A stretch of 64,000 nt of DNA from Bacteroidales bacterium (GTDB lineage Bacteria > Bacteroidota > Bacteroidia > Bacteroidales > Tenuifilaceae): assembly GCA_013141385.1 (NCBI GenBank), contig JABFRB010000041.1, positions 1 to 64,000 on the forward strand, written 5' to 3'. The position numbers and the translations under genes are program-made. The notes under the pieces are model-generated. The model ran no database searches, was not told where the DNA came from, and saw only the letters and a list, made by a program, of their open reading frames with translations. Shown here piece after piece: positions 44,792 to 54,474 of this stretch (position 1 is its first letter; every line of letters begins with the position of its first letter).

Positions 44792-45706
44792 TCAATTGAT
44801 ACCATTCCTCAATAAATTATTTTCGTTTAACAGTATTTTTTGTTCTTCAATTATACTGTCTGTTTCAATCAAAATCCCTGCAATTTCTTTTTCTTTTTCA
44901 GTTAAATACTGAAAGAAATTCCTATTTTTCCATTTGCTATGATGTTCTTTTACTTTTTCCTGTTTTTCCATAAGTGATATAAAGTTGTCAGGAATAAAAG
45001 CTGCAATAGTTGGCAAATATTTGCGCTTAATATCAGTATAAATATTCAATCCGTCAAAATCCCAATCAAATAAATAAAGTATGGGAAACTTAGGCTTTGG
45101 TATGAATTGAAGTTGTCTTGTGTTTTTTCCTCCTGCAAACCAAAACTCAATGAAATCAAGTCTTGGAACTATTAACCTGTTTTTATTTTCGCAAAGAATA
45201 ATATATTTAGTTTCAATTTTGGGATAAAGAACAGATAGATATTGTTGGTCTTTGTCATCTTCGGGGAAAAAGTCAATGTTCAAAATTTTCTTAATAGCAT
45301 CTGATAGAATACTGTTTACTTTCCTATGTTTTGAACTACCAAAATACTTTGCCAAAATTGTTTGAAATGAATAATTATCATTAAGAATTTTTGCTCTATT
45401 ATTTTCAACTTGAATTAATGCTTCAAAATCATTAACTGAATAGTGATTTTCTAAACTCTCTATTCGGTGTTTCTTTATAAATGAATTGTATTTTTGGAAA
45501 GAAGGGAGAACTTCATCTACAAATGGTTTTTCAAAAAGATATGTTTTGGAATATTTCTTAGTTCTATCACCTGAACTTGTCAAGTAGCCTCTTTCAACGA
45601 AATGCAGAATCAGAGTTTCGTTTTCATAGTTCTTTGGTAAAGTCTTTTCCTCAGAAATTTTTACCAAATACTTTATAACTTTATATGGTGTTTCAATAGG
45701 AATCAT
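44792..45706 (-). CDS. jetD: Wadjet JetD-like TOPRIM nuclease subunit
   Basis: A 304-residue protein. The C-terminal half carries a TOPRIM-type acidic set: glutamate E173 in IILCENKNR and the DxDxD motif in FDWDFDG at 213-219, as in JetD (DUF3322/DUF2220). The N-terminal ~150 residues look like a DNA-binding arm. In Wadjet, JetD is the endonuclease that cuts circular plasmids after the SMC-like complex has extruded DNA loops. It overlaps jetC by 4 nt (ATGA), so it is co-translated as the last gene of a jetABCD operon. Confidence 0.85.
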   Translation of the reverse strand: MIPIETPYKVIKYLVKISEEKTLPKNYENETLILHFVERGYLTSSGDRTKKYSKTYLFEKPFVDEVLPSFQKYNSFIKKHRIESLENHYSVNDFEALIQVENNRAKILNDNYSFQTILAKYFGSSKHRKVNSILSDAIKKILNIDFFPEDDKDQQYLSVLYPKIETKYIILCENKNRLIVPRLDFIEFWFAGGKNTRQLQFIPKPKFPILYLFDWDFDGLNIYTDIKRKYLPTIAAFIPDNFISLMEKQEKVKEHHSKWKNRNFFQYLTEKEKEIAGILIETDSIIEEQKILLNENNLLRNGIN

Positions 45707-48700
45707 TCTGTTATATGCTCTATACTAAAAGTTGAATCTGCGAAATGAGTTTCTATGTCTTCAATCAAATTATCTTTAGAAAAGCAAGCTTGAATACCTT
45801 CATTATACTCAAAATGTTTTTCAATAGCGTTCTTAATAAATTCATAGTAGATTTGACTGCCCTCCTGAAATGTCAAATCGTTTGCTGTAATTGTCATTGT
45901 AAAAATTTGGTAATCCAAACGTTGAGCAATATCATATAGCATATCAAAATTTTCTCCTAACCCTGCAACTTCATCAATTGGTAAAATTCTTATACCGGGT
46001 TCAATTTTACTAAATGCTTCTCTTGACTTACCTTCTACTATTGAAAGTTTTGCAATGCAAAGCAATGCAAGCATACCATAAGTTTGCCCTGAACTGCCTG
46101 GGCTTCTTTCATCATTTGGGTCAACAATTCTTGCGGAAGCATCATAGTAGTTAAATGGATTAAGAATATCGTTTGCTTTTACCTCTGATTTTGTATTGCA
46201 ATACTTTTTGAAATTCATTACAAGTAATTCTTGTGCATTTATTTTTGTTTTTTCTCCAAACAAGTTGTCTGTAAAATTAGCTTCTGCAATATCCTTGTAT
46301 AAAGCATCTATCCATTCAAGTTTATAATCATTAGAAAATTTCCAATCAAGCAAAACCTTACTGTGAGAAGCCAATTTGAAATTTGAGATAACAGCCTTTA
46401 CATAGTCAAGATAGTCGGTTTGTTGCCGAACAATTCTTTTTAATTCTTTCACAGTATCGTAAATTTTCCTTGCTTCCTCTTTGCTCAACTCCATAATCTG
46501 CTGACTTAATAAAGCAAGTTTACTTTCAATATCCGATTTTAATGATTTTTCAGGGTCGTCTTTATTTGAGATAATTTCGTGTGGAATAAGTTCAAGAATT
46601 AAGGTATTTAAATCGTGATTGTGATTTTTTAGAACAGGATTTCCTTTCAATTCGTCTGAAAACAAAGTCAATGTTTCTGAATATTTATTTTCATAAACCA
46701 ATTTTGTGCTGCTCTCTTTTGCCCTGATTCCATTCAGAGTTTCTTCTGAAATGGTTTCAAAAATACTGTCAGTATTGAACTCTGTGTTGAAATGCTTTTT
46801 ATAGTCTTTGGCTTTGTTTTCGGCTTGCTGCAACAAATAGGGAATTGCTAATTTATAACTAACAACTTCTCCGATTTCTTGCCCTTTGGATTGGAACAAG
46901 TTTTTTTCTCGTTGTAATAGTTCCTGAACATTTGTTTCGCTTTTATACTTATTTCTAAACTTTGTAATTTTATCTTCCTGATTATTCTTGAATGGATTAT
47001 AAAATGTTTCATTTCCACTTTTAAATGTAAATTCAAGATTTACTTTCCAAGATATTGTTTTTGCATCGTTTGCTGTTTTTTCATTTGTTAGACGCATACG
47101 ATTAAGGATGCTTTCTGAAAACTTATTTCTAATTTCTTTTGCTGTGTCTAAAGCAAGTTTTTGAGTAGCTGAATTGCGCTCTAGCTCAACCTTACTGTTT
47201 TTTTGTAGTGTTAGTTTTCCGAAATAAGCCTCTAATGCAGGTGTATAAAGAATTTTTACTTTTTGTTCCTGCGGTAATGTTTGTTCTACCTCATAATGGG
47301 TAATCTGTTCTTCAAGTTGCTCTCTTGTAAGTTTCAAGTTTGTATCCTCAATAAAGTTTTGAATGTCGTTTCTGTATAAATAAGCATTCAAATGTTCTTC
47401 AGAATAGGAAAACTCTTTTGAGAAAAGTGTATCAAGGTTTTCGATTGTTTTTAGTTCTTGATTTAGTTTATCAATTTCCTCCTGATAATGATACCCGATT
47501 CTTTCAAGCTCTCCTTTTAGTTTCTTTGGATTTCCAAAAATGTAGTTTTCTCTTTTTTGTATATGATAGTGTAAACCTGAAAGATTTATTACGAATGTTG
47601 CTTCGATTTCTACGACTTCCTTATTAAGTGCTTCAATAAATTCTTTTGGCGATGGAATATAATGTTTTGTTTTGTCAAACTTTGTTCGAAGCGTAGCGAA
47701 ATGAAATAAAACTGATTCTTGCAACTGATTTAATTTTATTTCTTCTTTTACCGCCCAACCTGCAAATGAACTACTGTCTTGTGTTTTTATAATGTCTTTA
47801 AGTTTTTGAATCTCTAAAACTTCTATACTAATTTGTGGTTTTCGCTTAGAGTAAAATTCAATGGCTGCTTTGAATGAATTTGCATACTCGGATTCTTCAA
47901 ATTCTTTTTTCAAATTATTGCTACTCAGAAAAATGTATAACGATTGCAGTTTTTCTTTTTGAAGAATTGATTTCGTCTGTAATTCATAGGCAATTTTAAT
48001 TTCCACAACTGTTTTGTATCGCATTAAAAGCGACTCAACTGCTTCAATTTTCTTTTTCTTCTCCTCTAATTCCTTGTATGGTTTTTCAAGTTCTATAATC
48101 AGTTTTTCAAGTGTGTCTAATTGTTTTTGAATTTCTTCATTTGTTGACTTTGCATTTTTGTATTTCTTTTTTTCTTCACTGAACTTTCTCGAATAATTTT
48201 CAATGTCTTTTTTTACTGATTCAAACTCAATTTCATTTTTTCTCTCGTTAACAACAATTATTTCAAGTTCTGTTTCAAAACATTGCTCAATAGCGTTTTT
48301 CAGTTGTTTTTCACGTTGTTGATGTTGTTGATGAAAATGCGCTGCCTCTTTGATTAATCTTTCTTCGTATGCCTCAACTTTTGCTTTCTTCAAAGTCAGC
48401 AAATCATTTAAGGTCATTCGTTTCTTAGATAAAGCATTTTGAGTTTTCCATTCTTCTTCATATCTACGGTGGTCATCTTCAATCAACTTTGATTGCTCTT
48501 TGAATTTCTTTGCAACTATATCATCTTCAGTAAAAAGAAATCTCTTAAATGCATTGCCTTCGGTGGCAATTTCTTTTCCTCTTGAAAGTGTTTGAAGAGA
48601 GTGTGCATATTGTTTTTGCAAATTTTCATCTTCACTTAAATCGATATGCAATATTTTATTTTCTTTTAATAGTTTATGATATACTGATGTTTTATGGTAA

Positions 48701-49206
48701 AAAGTTGCAAGATAAATTTGTTGCTTGTCGAATTTTCTTTGAAAGTTTTCGGGGGTTAAAAGTTCTTCGCCTTCATAAAAATCTTTGTAACGAATGATTT
48801 TATCAAGTGGTTTGAATTTCGGATTTCTCTCGGCATCAATTCCCATTTGTCCTTGAATAATAAAAGGAGTTAACTGTTTTGGAGAACGTTTAATCATAAC
48901 GCCAATTACAATGAATTTTCCTTTTTGTACTTCTATATTCAAAAAGGCATAAGCAGAGTTTAGTTTTTTCAAAGGTAATTCGTTATATTCTCTTGGGTCG
49001 TTTGATGATGTTGCAGATTTGTAAAACTTTCCTGCGGTTAAAATTAACTGTGGTATATCTGCTGCTATGAGTGATTTTCCTGTCCCGCTTTGTCCTGTAA
49101 AATCTGTTCGCAATGGATGCACCAACAAGTCAGTATTGTTGTGGCGTGTTATACCAACAGTTGAAATAGAATAAATCCTTGGATATTTTTTGCCTACGAA
49201 GTTCAT
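45703..49206 (-). CDS. jetC: Wadjet JetC-like SMC ATPase
   Basis: A 1167-residue SMC/MukB-like ATPase. Walker A GQSGTGKS is at 38-45. Long coiled-coil regions occupy ~220-420 and ~560-1000, with a hinge-like part between. The C-terminal head has a signature-like SPGSSGQTYGMLALL and Walker B ILPIDEVAGL. In Wadjet (related to MksBEF condensins) it extrudes DNA loops using ATP. It starts 9 bp after jetB. Composition is AT-rich and Lys/Glu-rich, unlike the housekeeping genes on the left, fitting an acquired cassette. Confidence 0.88.
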   Translation of the reverse strand: MNFVGKKYPRIYSISTVGITRHNNTDLLVHPLRTDFTGQSGTGKSLIAADIPQLILTAGKFYKSATSSNDPREYNELPLKKLNSAYAFLNIEVQKGKFIVIGVMIKRSPKQLTPFIIQGQMGIDAERNPKFKPLDKIIRYKDFYEGEELLTPENFQRKFDKQQIYLATFYHKTSVYHKLLKENKILHIDLSEDENLQKQYAHSLQTLSRGKEIATEGNAFKRFLFTEDDIVAKKFKEQSKLIEDDHRRYEEEWKTQNALSKKRMTLNDLLTLKKAKVEAYEERLIKEAAHFHQQHQQREKQLKNAIEQCFETELEIIVVNERKNEIEFESVKKDIENYSRKFSEEKKKYKNAKSTNEEIQKQLDTLEKLIIELEKPYKELEEKKKKIEAVESLLMRYKTVVEIKIAYELQTKSILQKEKLQSLYIFLSSNNLKKEFEESEYANSFKAAIEFYSKRKPQISIEVLEIQKLKDIIKTQDSSSFAGWAVKEEIKLNQLQESVLFHFATLRTKFDKTKHYIPSPKEFIEALNKEVVEIEATFVINLSGLHYHIQKRENYIFGNPKKLKGELERIGYHYQEEIDKLNQELKTIENLDTLFSKEFSYSEEHLNAYLYRNDIQNFIEDTNLKLTREQLEEQITHYEVEQTLPQEQKVKILYTPALEAYFGKLTLQKNSKVELERNSATQKLALDTAKEIRNKFSESILNRMRLTNEKTANDAKTISWKVNLEFTFKSGNETFYNPFKNNQEDKITKFRNKYKSETNVQELLQREKNLFQSKGQEIGEVVSYKLAIPYLLQQAENKAKDYKKHFNTEFNTDSIFETISEETLNGIRAKESSTKLVYENKYSETLTLFSDELKGNPVLKNHNHDLNTLILELIPHEIISNKDDPEKSLKSDIESKLALLSQQIMELSKEEARKIYDTVKELKRIVRQQTDYLDYVKAVISNFKLASHSKVLLDWKFSNDYKLEWIDALYKDIAEANFTDNLFGEKTKINAQELLVMNFKKYCNTKSEVKANDILNPFNYYDASARIVDPNDERSPGSSGQTYGMLALLCIAKLSIVEGKSREAFSKIEPGIRILPIDEVAGLGENFDMLYDIAQRLDYQIFTMTITANDLTFQEGSQIYYEFIKNAIEKHFEYNEGIQACFSKDNLIEDIETHFADSTFSIEHITE

Positions 49207-49215
49207 TGTTAATTA

Positions 49216-49851
49216 TTAATCATTAGTTGTTCTAATTTCTTCAATGTTATTTATAGCATCTGCGTAAATCAAAGCAATTCTTTCAAGGGATGGGAGTATT
49301 TCAAATTGTTCGCTATCTTCTTCCAATGTCTGAACCCAACCTAACTTTTCCAATTCCCTTAAACTTTCGCTAACCCACTTATATAGTGTTGTTTGAGTTG
49401 GGACTGTATCTTCTTTTTCTGCTCCCAAAAACAGTCTATGAATATGAGGTTTAATCTTGTGAGTATTATTGAGAACCTCAATCAATTCTTGTTTAGAAAG
49501 CGTTGTTGAAAATCGTTTTTCAATTCGGTGAAGCATATAAAGAAAGATTGCAAACAAAGTGTGCTTGGGTTTTAGACTTTCTTTGCTCAACTTACTTTTT
49601 ACATCATCAAAATAATCAAGGTAGTAGAACTTCCCATTTATACTTTGATAAAAAGATAGCTTAGCCCTATACATTCTTTCGTAGAATGGATATAAGTAAG
49701 GGTAGTTGTCTTCAATGAACTGAAAAATCCGTGTTTGTGACTTATAATTCTGTATATGCACACCCGAACGCAAATAGTGGTCTGCTTTTGCAAAACTATC
49801 AATGTTGTCTTGCTTTAGTTCAAGGACTGTTTCTTTATTTTGATATTCCAT
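49216..49851 (-). CDS. jetB: Wadjet JetB-like subunit (DUF4194/MksE-like)
   Basis: A 211-residue winged-helix protein in the position and size of JetB, the KITE-type subunit of the condensin-like complex. Readable features are a helical middle (FAIFLYMLHRIEKRFSTTLSK) and a wHTH-like end (TQTTLYKWVSESLRELEKLG). Motif evidence alone is weak; the assignment relies on the A-B-C-D order. Its start overlaps jetA by 37 nt and its stop is 9 bp before jetC. Confidence 0.8.
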   Translation of the reverse strand: MEYQNKETVLELKQDNIDSFAKADHYLRSGVHIQNYKSQTRIFQFIEDNYPYLYPFYERMYRAKLSFYQSINGKFYYLDYFDDVKSKLSKESLKPKHTLFAIFLYMLHRIEKRFSTTLSKQELIEVLNNTHKIKPHIHRLFLGAEKEDTVPTQTTLYKWVSESLRELEKLGWVQTLEEDSEQFEILPSLERIALIYADAINNIEEIRTTND

Positions 49852-51182
49852 ATTGCATTATTTGGATTGTTAAGGTCAAGAGCAAAATCACTTGTGGTTT
49901 CAATTTTAAAATTCTCTTGCCTTAGTTTTTTAAGAATATGCTCCGTCCCTTTTATTGCCAATTCTACATCCTTCTCCTTTGTCAGCATTTCCATATAGAA
50001 GGCAGAGTAGTCTATTTCGTCTTTTGTTGACAGTTGTTCCTTCAAATTTTTAAACCAACTTTCAATTTTTCGCGCTTGTTCTTGACGCTTTCTACTTTTG
50101 TTTGCTGCTATTTCTATGTTCTTTAAATTGCGACTAACTGTTTCTGCTTTCTGATTTTTTGATATACTAAAACTTTCGTAAAATTCAGGATATAAAAATT
50201 TGTCTGGTGTATCTTTAATGAATGAAAGAGTTTGAGCAAATTCAGGTAATGAAATTTCTACTGAGTAGAAAAGAGAATCTTCGCTATCTATTCTATTGGA
50301 CTTACTCTCTGTTTGCGATTCCTCTAACACTTGATAAAAAAACGTTTCCAGCTTTCTGTCAAATGCCTTTTTGCCAACGATGTCAAATAAACTTCTTACA
50401 ATATTTTTGATTTTTGAAATATTGTCACCTGTTTGTTCAAGTTTGTATTTGTAATGTTCGAGTGTTTCGTTTAGACTTCTTTTAATATCAATAAAATCAA
50501 GATTGTCAAGTTTGTTTAAAGATGTTTCTGCAAGTATATCTGTAATGGCATCTAAACCGCTAAAGGATTTTGTAAGTTTTTTTCTATCCTCAATTACAAT
50601 GTCCATTTGCTCTTGACAGTATTCAACTAACTCTTCATAAGGTAATGTTTTGAACTTTTGATTCAAAATATTTTTAAGTTCTGAAATTTGATAGTCCATA
50701 GCAATGGTTTGATTTGCTATTTCAACTTTTAGAACTTTGATGAATTGAGTTTGATACCATACTTTTAAGTCATCAATACTTTTACAACTCAATTCAAGTG
50801 TGGTTTTTACAGTTTCTAATATTTTTTCAATAACAGAAGGATTGATTAAAGGCTGAATTTTATCGAAGAATAAATTGCATAGCTGTAAAGAATAATCAGT
50901 AAGGACAATTCTTTTTTCTCTATTTCTGTCAAGGAATTGTTGTCTTAACAAAGTTTGAAATCTTTCTTCAACTTTTTGCCTTTGTTCTCGTTCAGTTTCT
51001 GTATCTTCTTTGTGATGTTTGCGAATAAGTTCTCTAATTTCCGATTCGCTAAAAGAAGTTATGTCAGTGTGGTTTTTACAGTCAATATATATGGAGAATA
51101 ATACCTTGGCATCGGTGCTGTCAGGCACGATATATCGAAATTTTTCTGCAAATAATTCTAATATCTTATCTAAATTCTCCAT
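49815..51182 (-). CDS. jetA: Wadjet JetA-like kleisin subunit (DUF3375-like)
   Basis: A 455-residue, largely helical protein. The start is ILELFAEKFRYIVPDSTDAK, then a wHTH-like region with FQTLLRQQFLDRNREKRIVLTDYSLQLCN, then a long helical centre and a C-terminal wHTH. In Wadjet it is the kleisin-like component that bridges the JetC heads. It is the promoter-proximal gene. A 562-bp spacer upstream contains the right copy of the repeat. Confidence 0.82.
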   Translation of the reverse strand: MENLDKILELFAEKFRYIVPDSTDAKVLFSIYIDCKNHTDITSFSESEIRELIRKHHKEDTETEREQRQKVEERFQTLLRQQFLDRNREKRIVLTDYSLQLCNLFFDKIQPLINPSVIEKILETVKTTLELSCKSIDDLKVWYQTQFIKVLKVEIANQTIAMDYQISELKNILNQKFKTLPYEELVEYCQEQMDIVIEDRKKLTKSFSGLDAITDILAETSLNKLDNLDFIDIKRSLNETLEHYKYKLEQTGDNISKIKNIVRSLFDIVGKKAFDRKLETFFYQVLEESQTESKSNRIDSEDSLFYSVEISLPEFAQTLSFIKDTPDKFLYPEFYESFSISKNQKAETVSRNLKNIEIAANKSRKRQEQARKIESWFKNLKEQLSTKDEIDYSAFYMEMLTKEKDVELAIKGTEHILKKLRQENFKIETTSDFALDLNNPNNAIWNIKIKKQSLN

Positions 51183-51488
51183 TAATCAAATTTAATCTTT
51201 ACCGAGTTGACTTTGTCTTTTTAAGTGCGTTGGAGCGAAACCAAATGTGCTGCAATTACCTCGGCTTGTGGTCGGGTTGCTGTTCTTTTGTTTTTGCTGA
51301 AGCGTTGTTATTTTATCTTTCATTTTTCTGTTCGTTTACAGTCGGTTATGTCGTTTTTTAGGACTCTAACTAACGTTTTTGTATTAATCTAATAATCAGT
51401 AAATTTAAAATACTACTTTTCTCATTTTACAACCCTCACTTTAGAAGTTCACTTTGAAATTCAATGTCTCTGACATAGGTTGGATTGA

Positions 51489-51742
51489 ACATAACATCAG
51501 TTTGTGCAAAAACCTCCTTTGAGGTAAATCTTCTATTGCTAAATTTATTGTAATTTAATAAAATAAATTTTCAAAAAAAATTGTTTTACCTAGTTTTTGC
51601 ACAGGTTGACAGTCGAGGCTACATGTAGTTGGGGATTATGCGGACGCTTTCCTATCCCTCTTGCAGAAAGCTTGCAAACGAGAGCGAAGCACACCTAACC
51701 ACTTAAACCACAGTAGCGTATAAACCCTTACTAGGTGTTGTG
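51489..51742 (+). repeat. diverged direct repeat, right copy, flanking jetABCD
   Basis: This copy begins ACATAACATCAGTTTGTGC and ends GGTGTTGTGT. The match to the left copy is 45 of 50 at the start, with a second conserved block AACCACTTAAACC at 51698-51710. Its right end abuts the stop codon of the 587-residue gene. The rest of the 51183-51744 gap has no gene; it should contain the jetA promoter. Confidence 0.75.
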
Positions 51743-51744
51743 TT

Positions 51745-53508
51745 TTATTTTTTTATATCGTTCCATCTTTCAAGAATTCTTAGAATTACATGTAAATTAT
51801 CAACACATGCAAATATCATTTGATATCCTTGTATCACATTAGGCAAATTTCTGTCTATTTTAATCAAATCAAACGAATTTTCAATGTCCCTACTTGGCAA
51901 ATGAGCATCTCCATGTCTTAATTCATAAACTCCAACAAATGGGCTTAGAATTTCTCTTGCAGTTTCTAGTGGTATTTTTAATGCTAAAAAGTTTTCAATA
52001 GATTTCAAAGAACCCCATTTTGTATTTTTCGGAGGTGTTGCAATCTTTTGAATAGATTCTGTGTCCATATCATCCACTATTATTCTTGCAATATCTTTAG
52101 CAAGAGAAAACAATCCTTTCTCATCAACAGCCCTAAACCTATTAATTGAAAGAATTATATCACTAATTGAGTTATGTCCTCTAAAAAAATGAATATTTAA
52201 CTGTTTTTTTGCTTCTTCATTTATTTCTTTAATTACTCTTTCTATAAACGCTTCTGGAGCAAGTGTTGATGCGGGTTCAACTTTAACTTGGGAGGCGTGT
52301 AATTCTTTGGAAATACCTCCTTCAGGAGAGATGTTAAATCCTGCCCAAATTTGTTGTTGCCACATAGGCAAATTTCCAATATCTTTTGCATAGATCGTAA
52401 TTAATCCTAAATCATTCATTCCAAAATGAATACCTCCGTCAGGAGCACATGACACACACCCAGTGTCTCTTGTATACCACTTTAAAAAACTTCCACGTTT
52501 TGATAGCAAAGTCGAAATTAACTCTGGTTTAAACCAAAGCCATTTCCCTCCTTTTGTTAAACTACTCCCGCTTTCCTTATTTCCTTCTGCATCAACAATG
52601 TAAAAAATATCAATCGGTTGTTCATCACCTAATACTATTGGGCTTATTTTAGCTGGATTAATCCAATCGTATTTCCAAAGTTCTGCCATAATTCGATACA
52701 ACTTTTTTCCTTCAAAACTTTTTTCATAGAACCCTGCCTTTACATTAGCATCTGTCGGAAAAGATGTCATATCAGGAACATCTTCATTTTCATCAATGTC
52801 AATTCTGCCTACATGAGAAACTGCTATTTTTTCACCAAAAGGAAATCCCCCCTCGTGTATTTCTAAAACTCTACATTCCCAGATATTTTTCCCTTCTTCC
52901 ACTCTTTTTGATTCCTCTTTCCATGAAAGAATCGATGTGTCATTATATATTTTATCTCTACTAAAGTAAGAGGTCACATATAAACCACATTCTCTTGAAC
53001 ACAAATAATCTTTTAGAAATTGATTCCTAATCTCTAATAATTTAGGATTACCTTCATCGTCTCGCTCAAGTTTAGCAACCTCAACGTAACCTTCTTTTGG
53101 ACAAAGCCAAATATCACCTTCTCTTTTTAAACCTAAACTAATAACTAAATCTTGATGTAAATGCCATTCATTTGATTCAAAATTATTATCAAAACTTTGA
53201 TTTAAGACCAAATGTATTCCTTGAAAATCTGCCCCATTATAAATATCAGCCTGATTATATACATTATCAAGAAAAGAACACCCGTGCGTAGGACGAATTC
53301 CTATATCAGTCCAACTTAATTTTTCTGCAAAAGATTCTTTATCAACAAAAACCATGATTGAGCCATAGCCTATGAATTCTTCACAGTAATCAACCTTTCC
53401 AAAAGATACAGAGTTTCGAATTTCTTTTTCTGCTCTAAGAGGGATCCAAACAGAATTATCCAGTTTTCGTTTCCTTAAATCTTGCATTTCAAACCACGAT
53501 TGACTCAT
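51745..53508 (-). CDS. hypothetical 587-residue protein with C-terminal HEPN-like motif
   Basis: I do not recognise this protein family. It is soluble, with a beta-rich N-terminal two-thirds (1-~400) dense in Trp and Gly (for example NSVWIPLRAEKEIRNSV and GGKWLWFKPELIS). About residues 430-587 are helical and include YELRHGDAHLPS; R531 and H536 fit the Rx4H HEPN motif, followed by a long amphipathic end. HEPN domains with a large N-terminal sensor part occur in antiphage RNases such as the ApeA type, so a defence role is plausible in this island. It is not proven. It stands alone between the right repeat and a long gene-poor stretch. Confidence 0.6.
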   Translation of the reverse strand: MSQSWFEMQDLRKRKLDNSVWIPLRAEKEIRNSVSFGKVDYCEEFIGYGSIMVFVDKESFAEKLSWTDIGIRPTHGCSFLDNVYNQADIYNGADFQGIHLVLNQSFDNNFESNEWHLHQDLVISLGLKREGDIWLCPKEGYVEVAKLERDDEGNPKLLEIRNQFLKDYLCSRECGLYVTSYFSRDKIYNDTSILSWKEESKRVEEGKNIWECRVLEIHEGGFPFGEKIAVSHVGRIDIDENEDVPDMTSFPTDANVKAGFYEKSFEGKKLYRIMAELWKYDWINPAKISPIVLGDEQPIDIFYIVDAEGNKESGSSLTKGGKWLWFKPELISTLLSKRGSFLKWYTRDTGCVSCAPDGGIHFGMNDLGLITIYAKDIGNLPMWQQQIWAGFNISPEGGISKELHASQVKVEPASTLAPEAFIERVIKEINEEAKKQLNIHFFRGHNSISDIILSINRFRAVDEKGLFSLAKDIARIIVDDMDTESIQKIATPPKNTKWGSLKSIENFLALKIPLETAREILSPFVGVYELRHGDAHLPSRDIENSFDLIKIDRNLPNVIQGYQMIFACVDNLHVILRILERWNDIKK

Positions 53509-53637
53509 ATTCTTAATTATTTAAAAACGATGGTTTTGTTTTTGTTAATATAACACCCAACACTATTATAAACCATTTACGCATATTATTGCTCTTGCTA
53601 ATTTTGCAATAATGTTTTTATTTACAAGTATATAAAT

Positions 53638-53692
53638 TGTTTTTCTATTAAAAAACGAAATTATGTTTTTCTACTGAAAAACGAATTTGAGT
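53638..53692 (+). repeat. two tandem units of about 26 bp
   Basis: TTTTTCTATTAAAAAACGAA and TTTTTCTACTGAAAAACGAA occur in tandem, each with a partly self-complementary core (TTTTTC...GAAAAA). Confidence 0.5.
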
Positions 53693-53708
53693 TTATGCTG
53701 TCACAAGT

Positions 53709-53754
53709 TGAACTGCACCCCAAATATTGTGTTCAACATTTGGGGTGCAGTTCA
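53709..53754. repeat. perfect-stem palindrome, copy 1 (TGAACTGCACCCCAAAT)
   Basis: TGAACTGCACCCCAAAT and ATTTGGGGTGCAGTTCA form a long perfect stem around a short loop ending GTTCAAC. A related palindrome occurs at 60216-60260. There is no T-tract, so it is not a simple terminator. Confidence 0.7.
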
Positions 53755-54474
53755 AAAGAAAGTGTTTCAGACTTTTGAGATATCCTCTTTTTAAAATCAT
53801 CCCACCTAAACCAATACACACAAAACCAGTTATATACTACCCATTTTGGCTAAAAACATTTAGCGCAATAATTTGCATTCGTTTATTATCAACCTAATTA
53901 AAATACATTAACACAAAGCCAGATTTGCTACTAATGATTTTCACTCTTTGGGTTATAGGCGCATTACCCCCCCTATTTGCAATAACTCATTTGTTTTAAG
54001 GATTCCGAATCCTTTTACCGTGTATCCTAAGCTTGGGCAGGAATTGGTTCATCGTTTGAGCCTGCTTTATTACTCCTTCTTTTCTGAAAATGATTCTCTC
54101 ATGCTGGGCTTTACGATTCCTTAATTAGTGGCACTTTGGATGCTATTATTTGGAAAACATTACTGATGAAACCCACTGGGATTTCATAGAGGCTAGCTAG
54201 TTTTGCTTTTGTAATGGCGGTGGGGGCTAGTTTGGTGTGGGCTGAAAAGAAAGAGTCAACACTTTAATAGAAACAACTGATCATAATATTATGGTCAGGT
54301 GTTACTCCTTATCTACAGTTTACCTTTTCATCTCACCTCCCATCATGCCAAAATGAATGTTAAAGTATGGGGTTATCATAATATAAGCGAGTTTGGCGTT
54401 ATTTTGCAATAAATAACTTAATTTGCTTGAATTTTGAAACTGAAATAAGAATTAATAACATAAAAAGTTAAATT
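53755..54474. other. gene-poor stretch, possible eroded coding remnants
   Basis: No intact gene is seen. Two startless open stretches have protein-like composition: plus strand about 53958-54123 (GYRRITPPICNNSFVLRIP and onward to FTIP, stop) and minus strand about 54121-54273 (FFSAHTKLAPTAITKAKLAS, ending PLIKES, stop). They may be decayed genes, but I cannot assign a family. Upstream of 54475 the sequence is AT-rich and probably carries that gene's promoter. Confidence 0.3.

Noticed and set aside
44467-51742. Repeats flanking jetABCD as true integron attC sites
   Set aside because: GCCTAAC fits the core consensus at one end only; the other end (TTGTTGTGT) does not fit GTTRRRY and no integron integrase is seen. 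Kept only as a low-weight finding.
53937-54280. Genes for the two protein-like open stretches before 54475
   Set aside because: Neither has a start codon in frame after the preceding stop, and no family was recognised; at best they are remnants.
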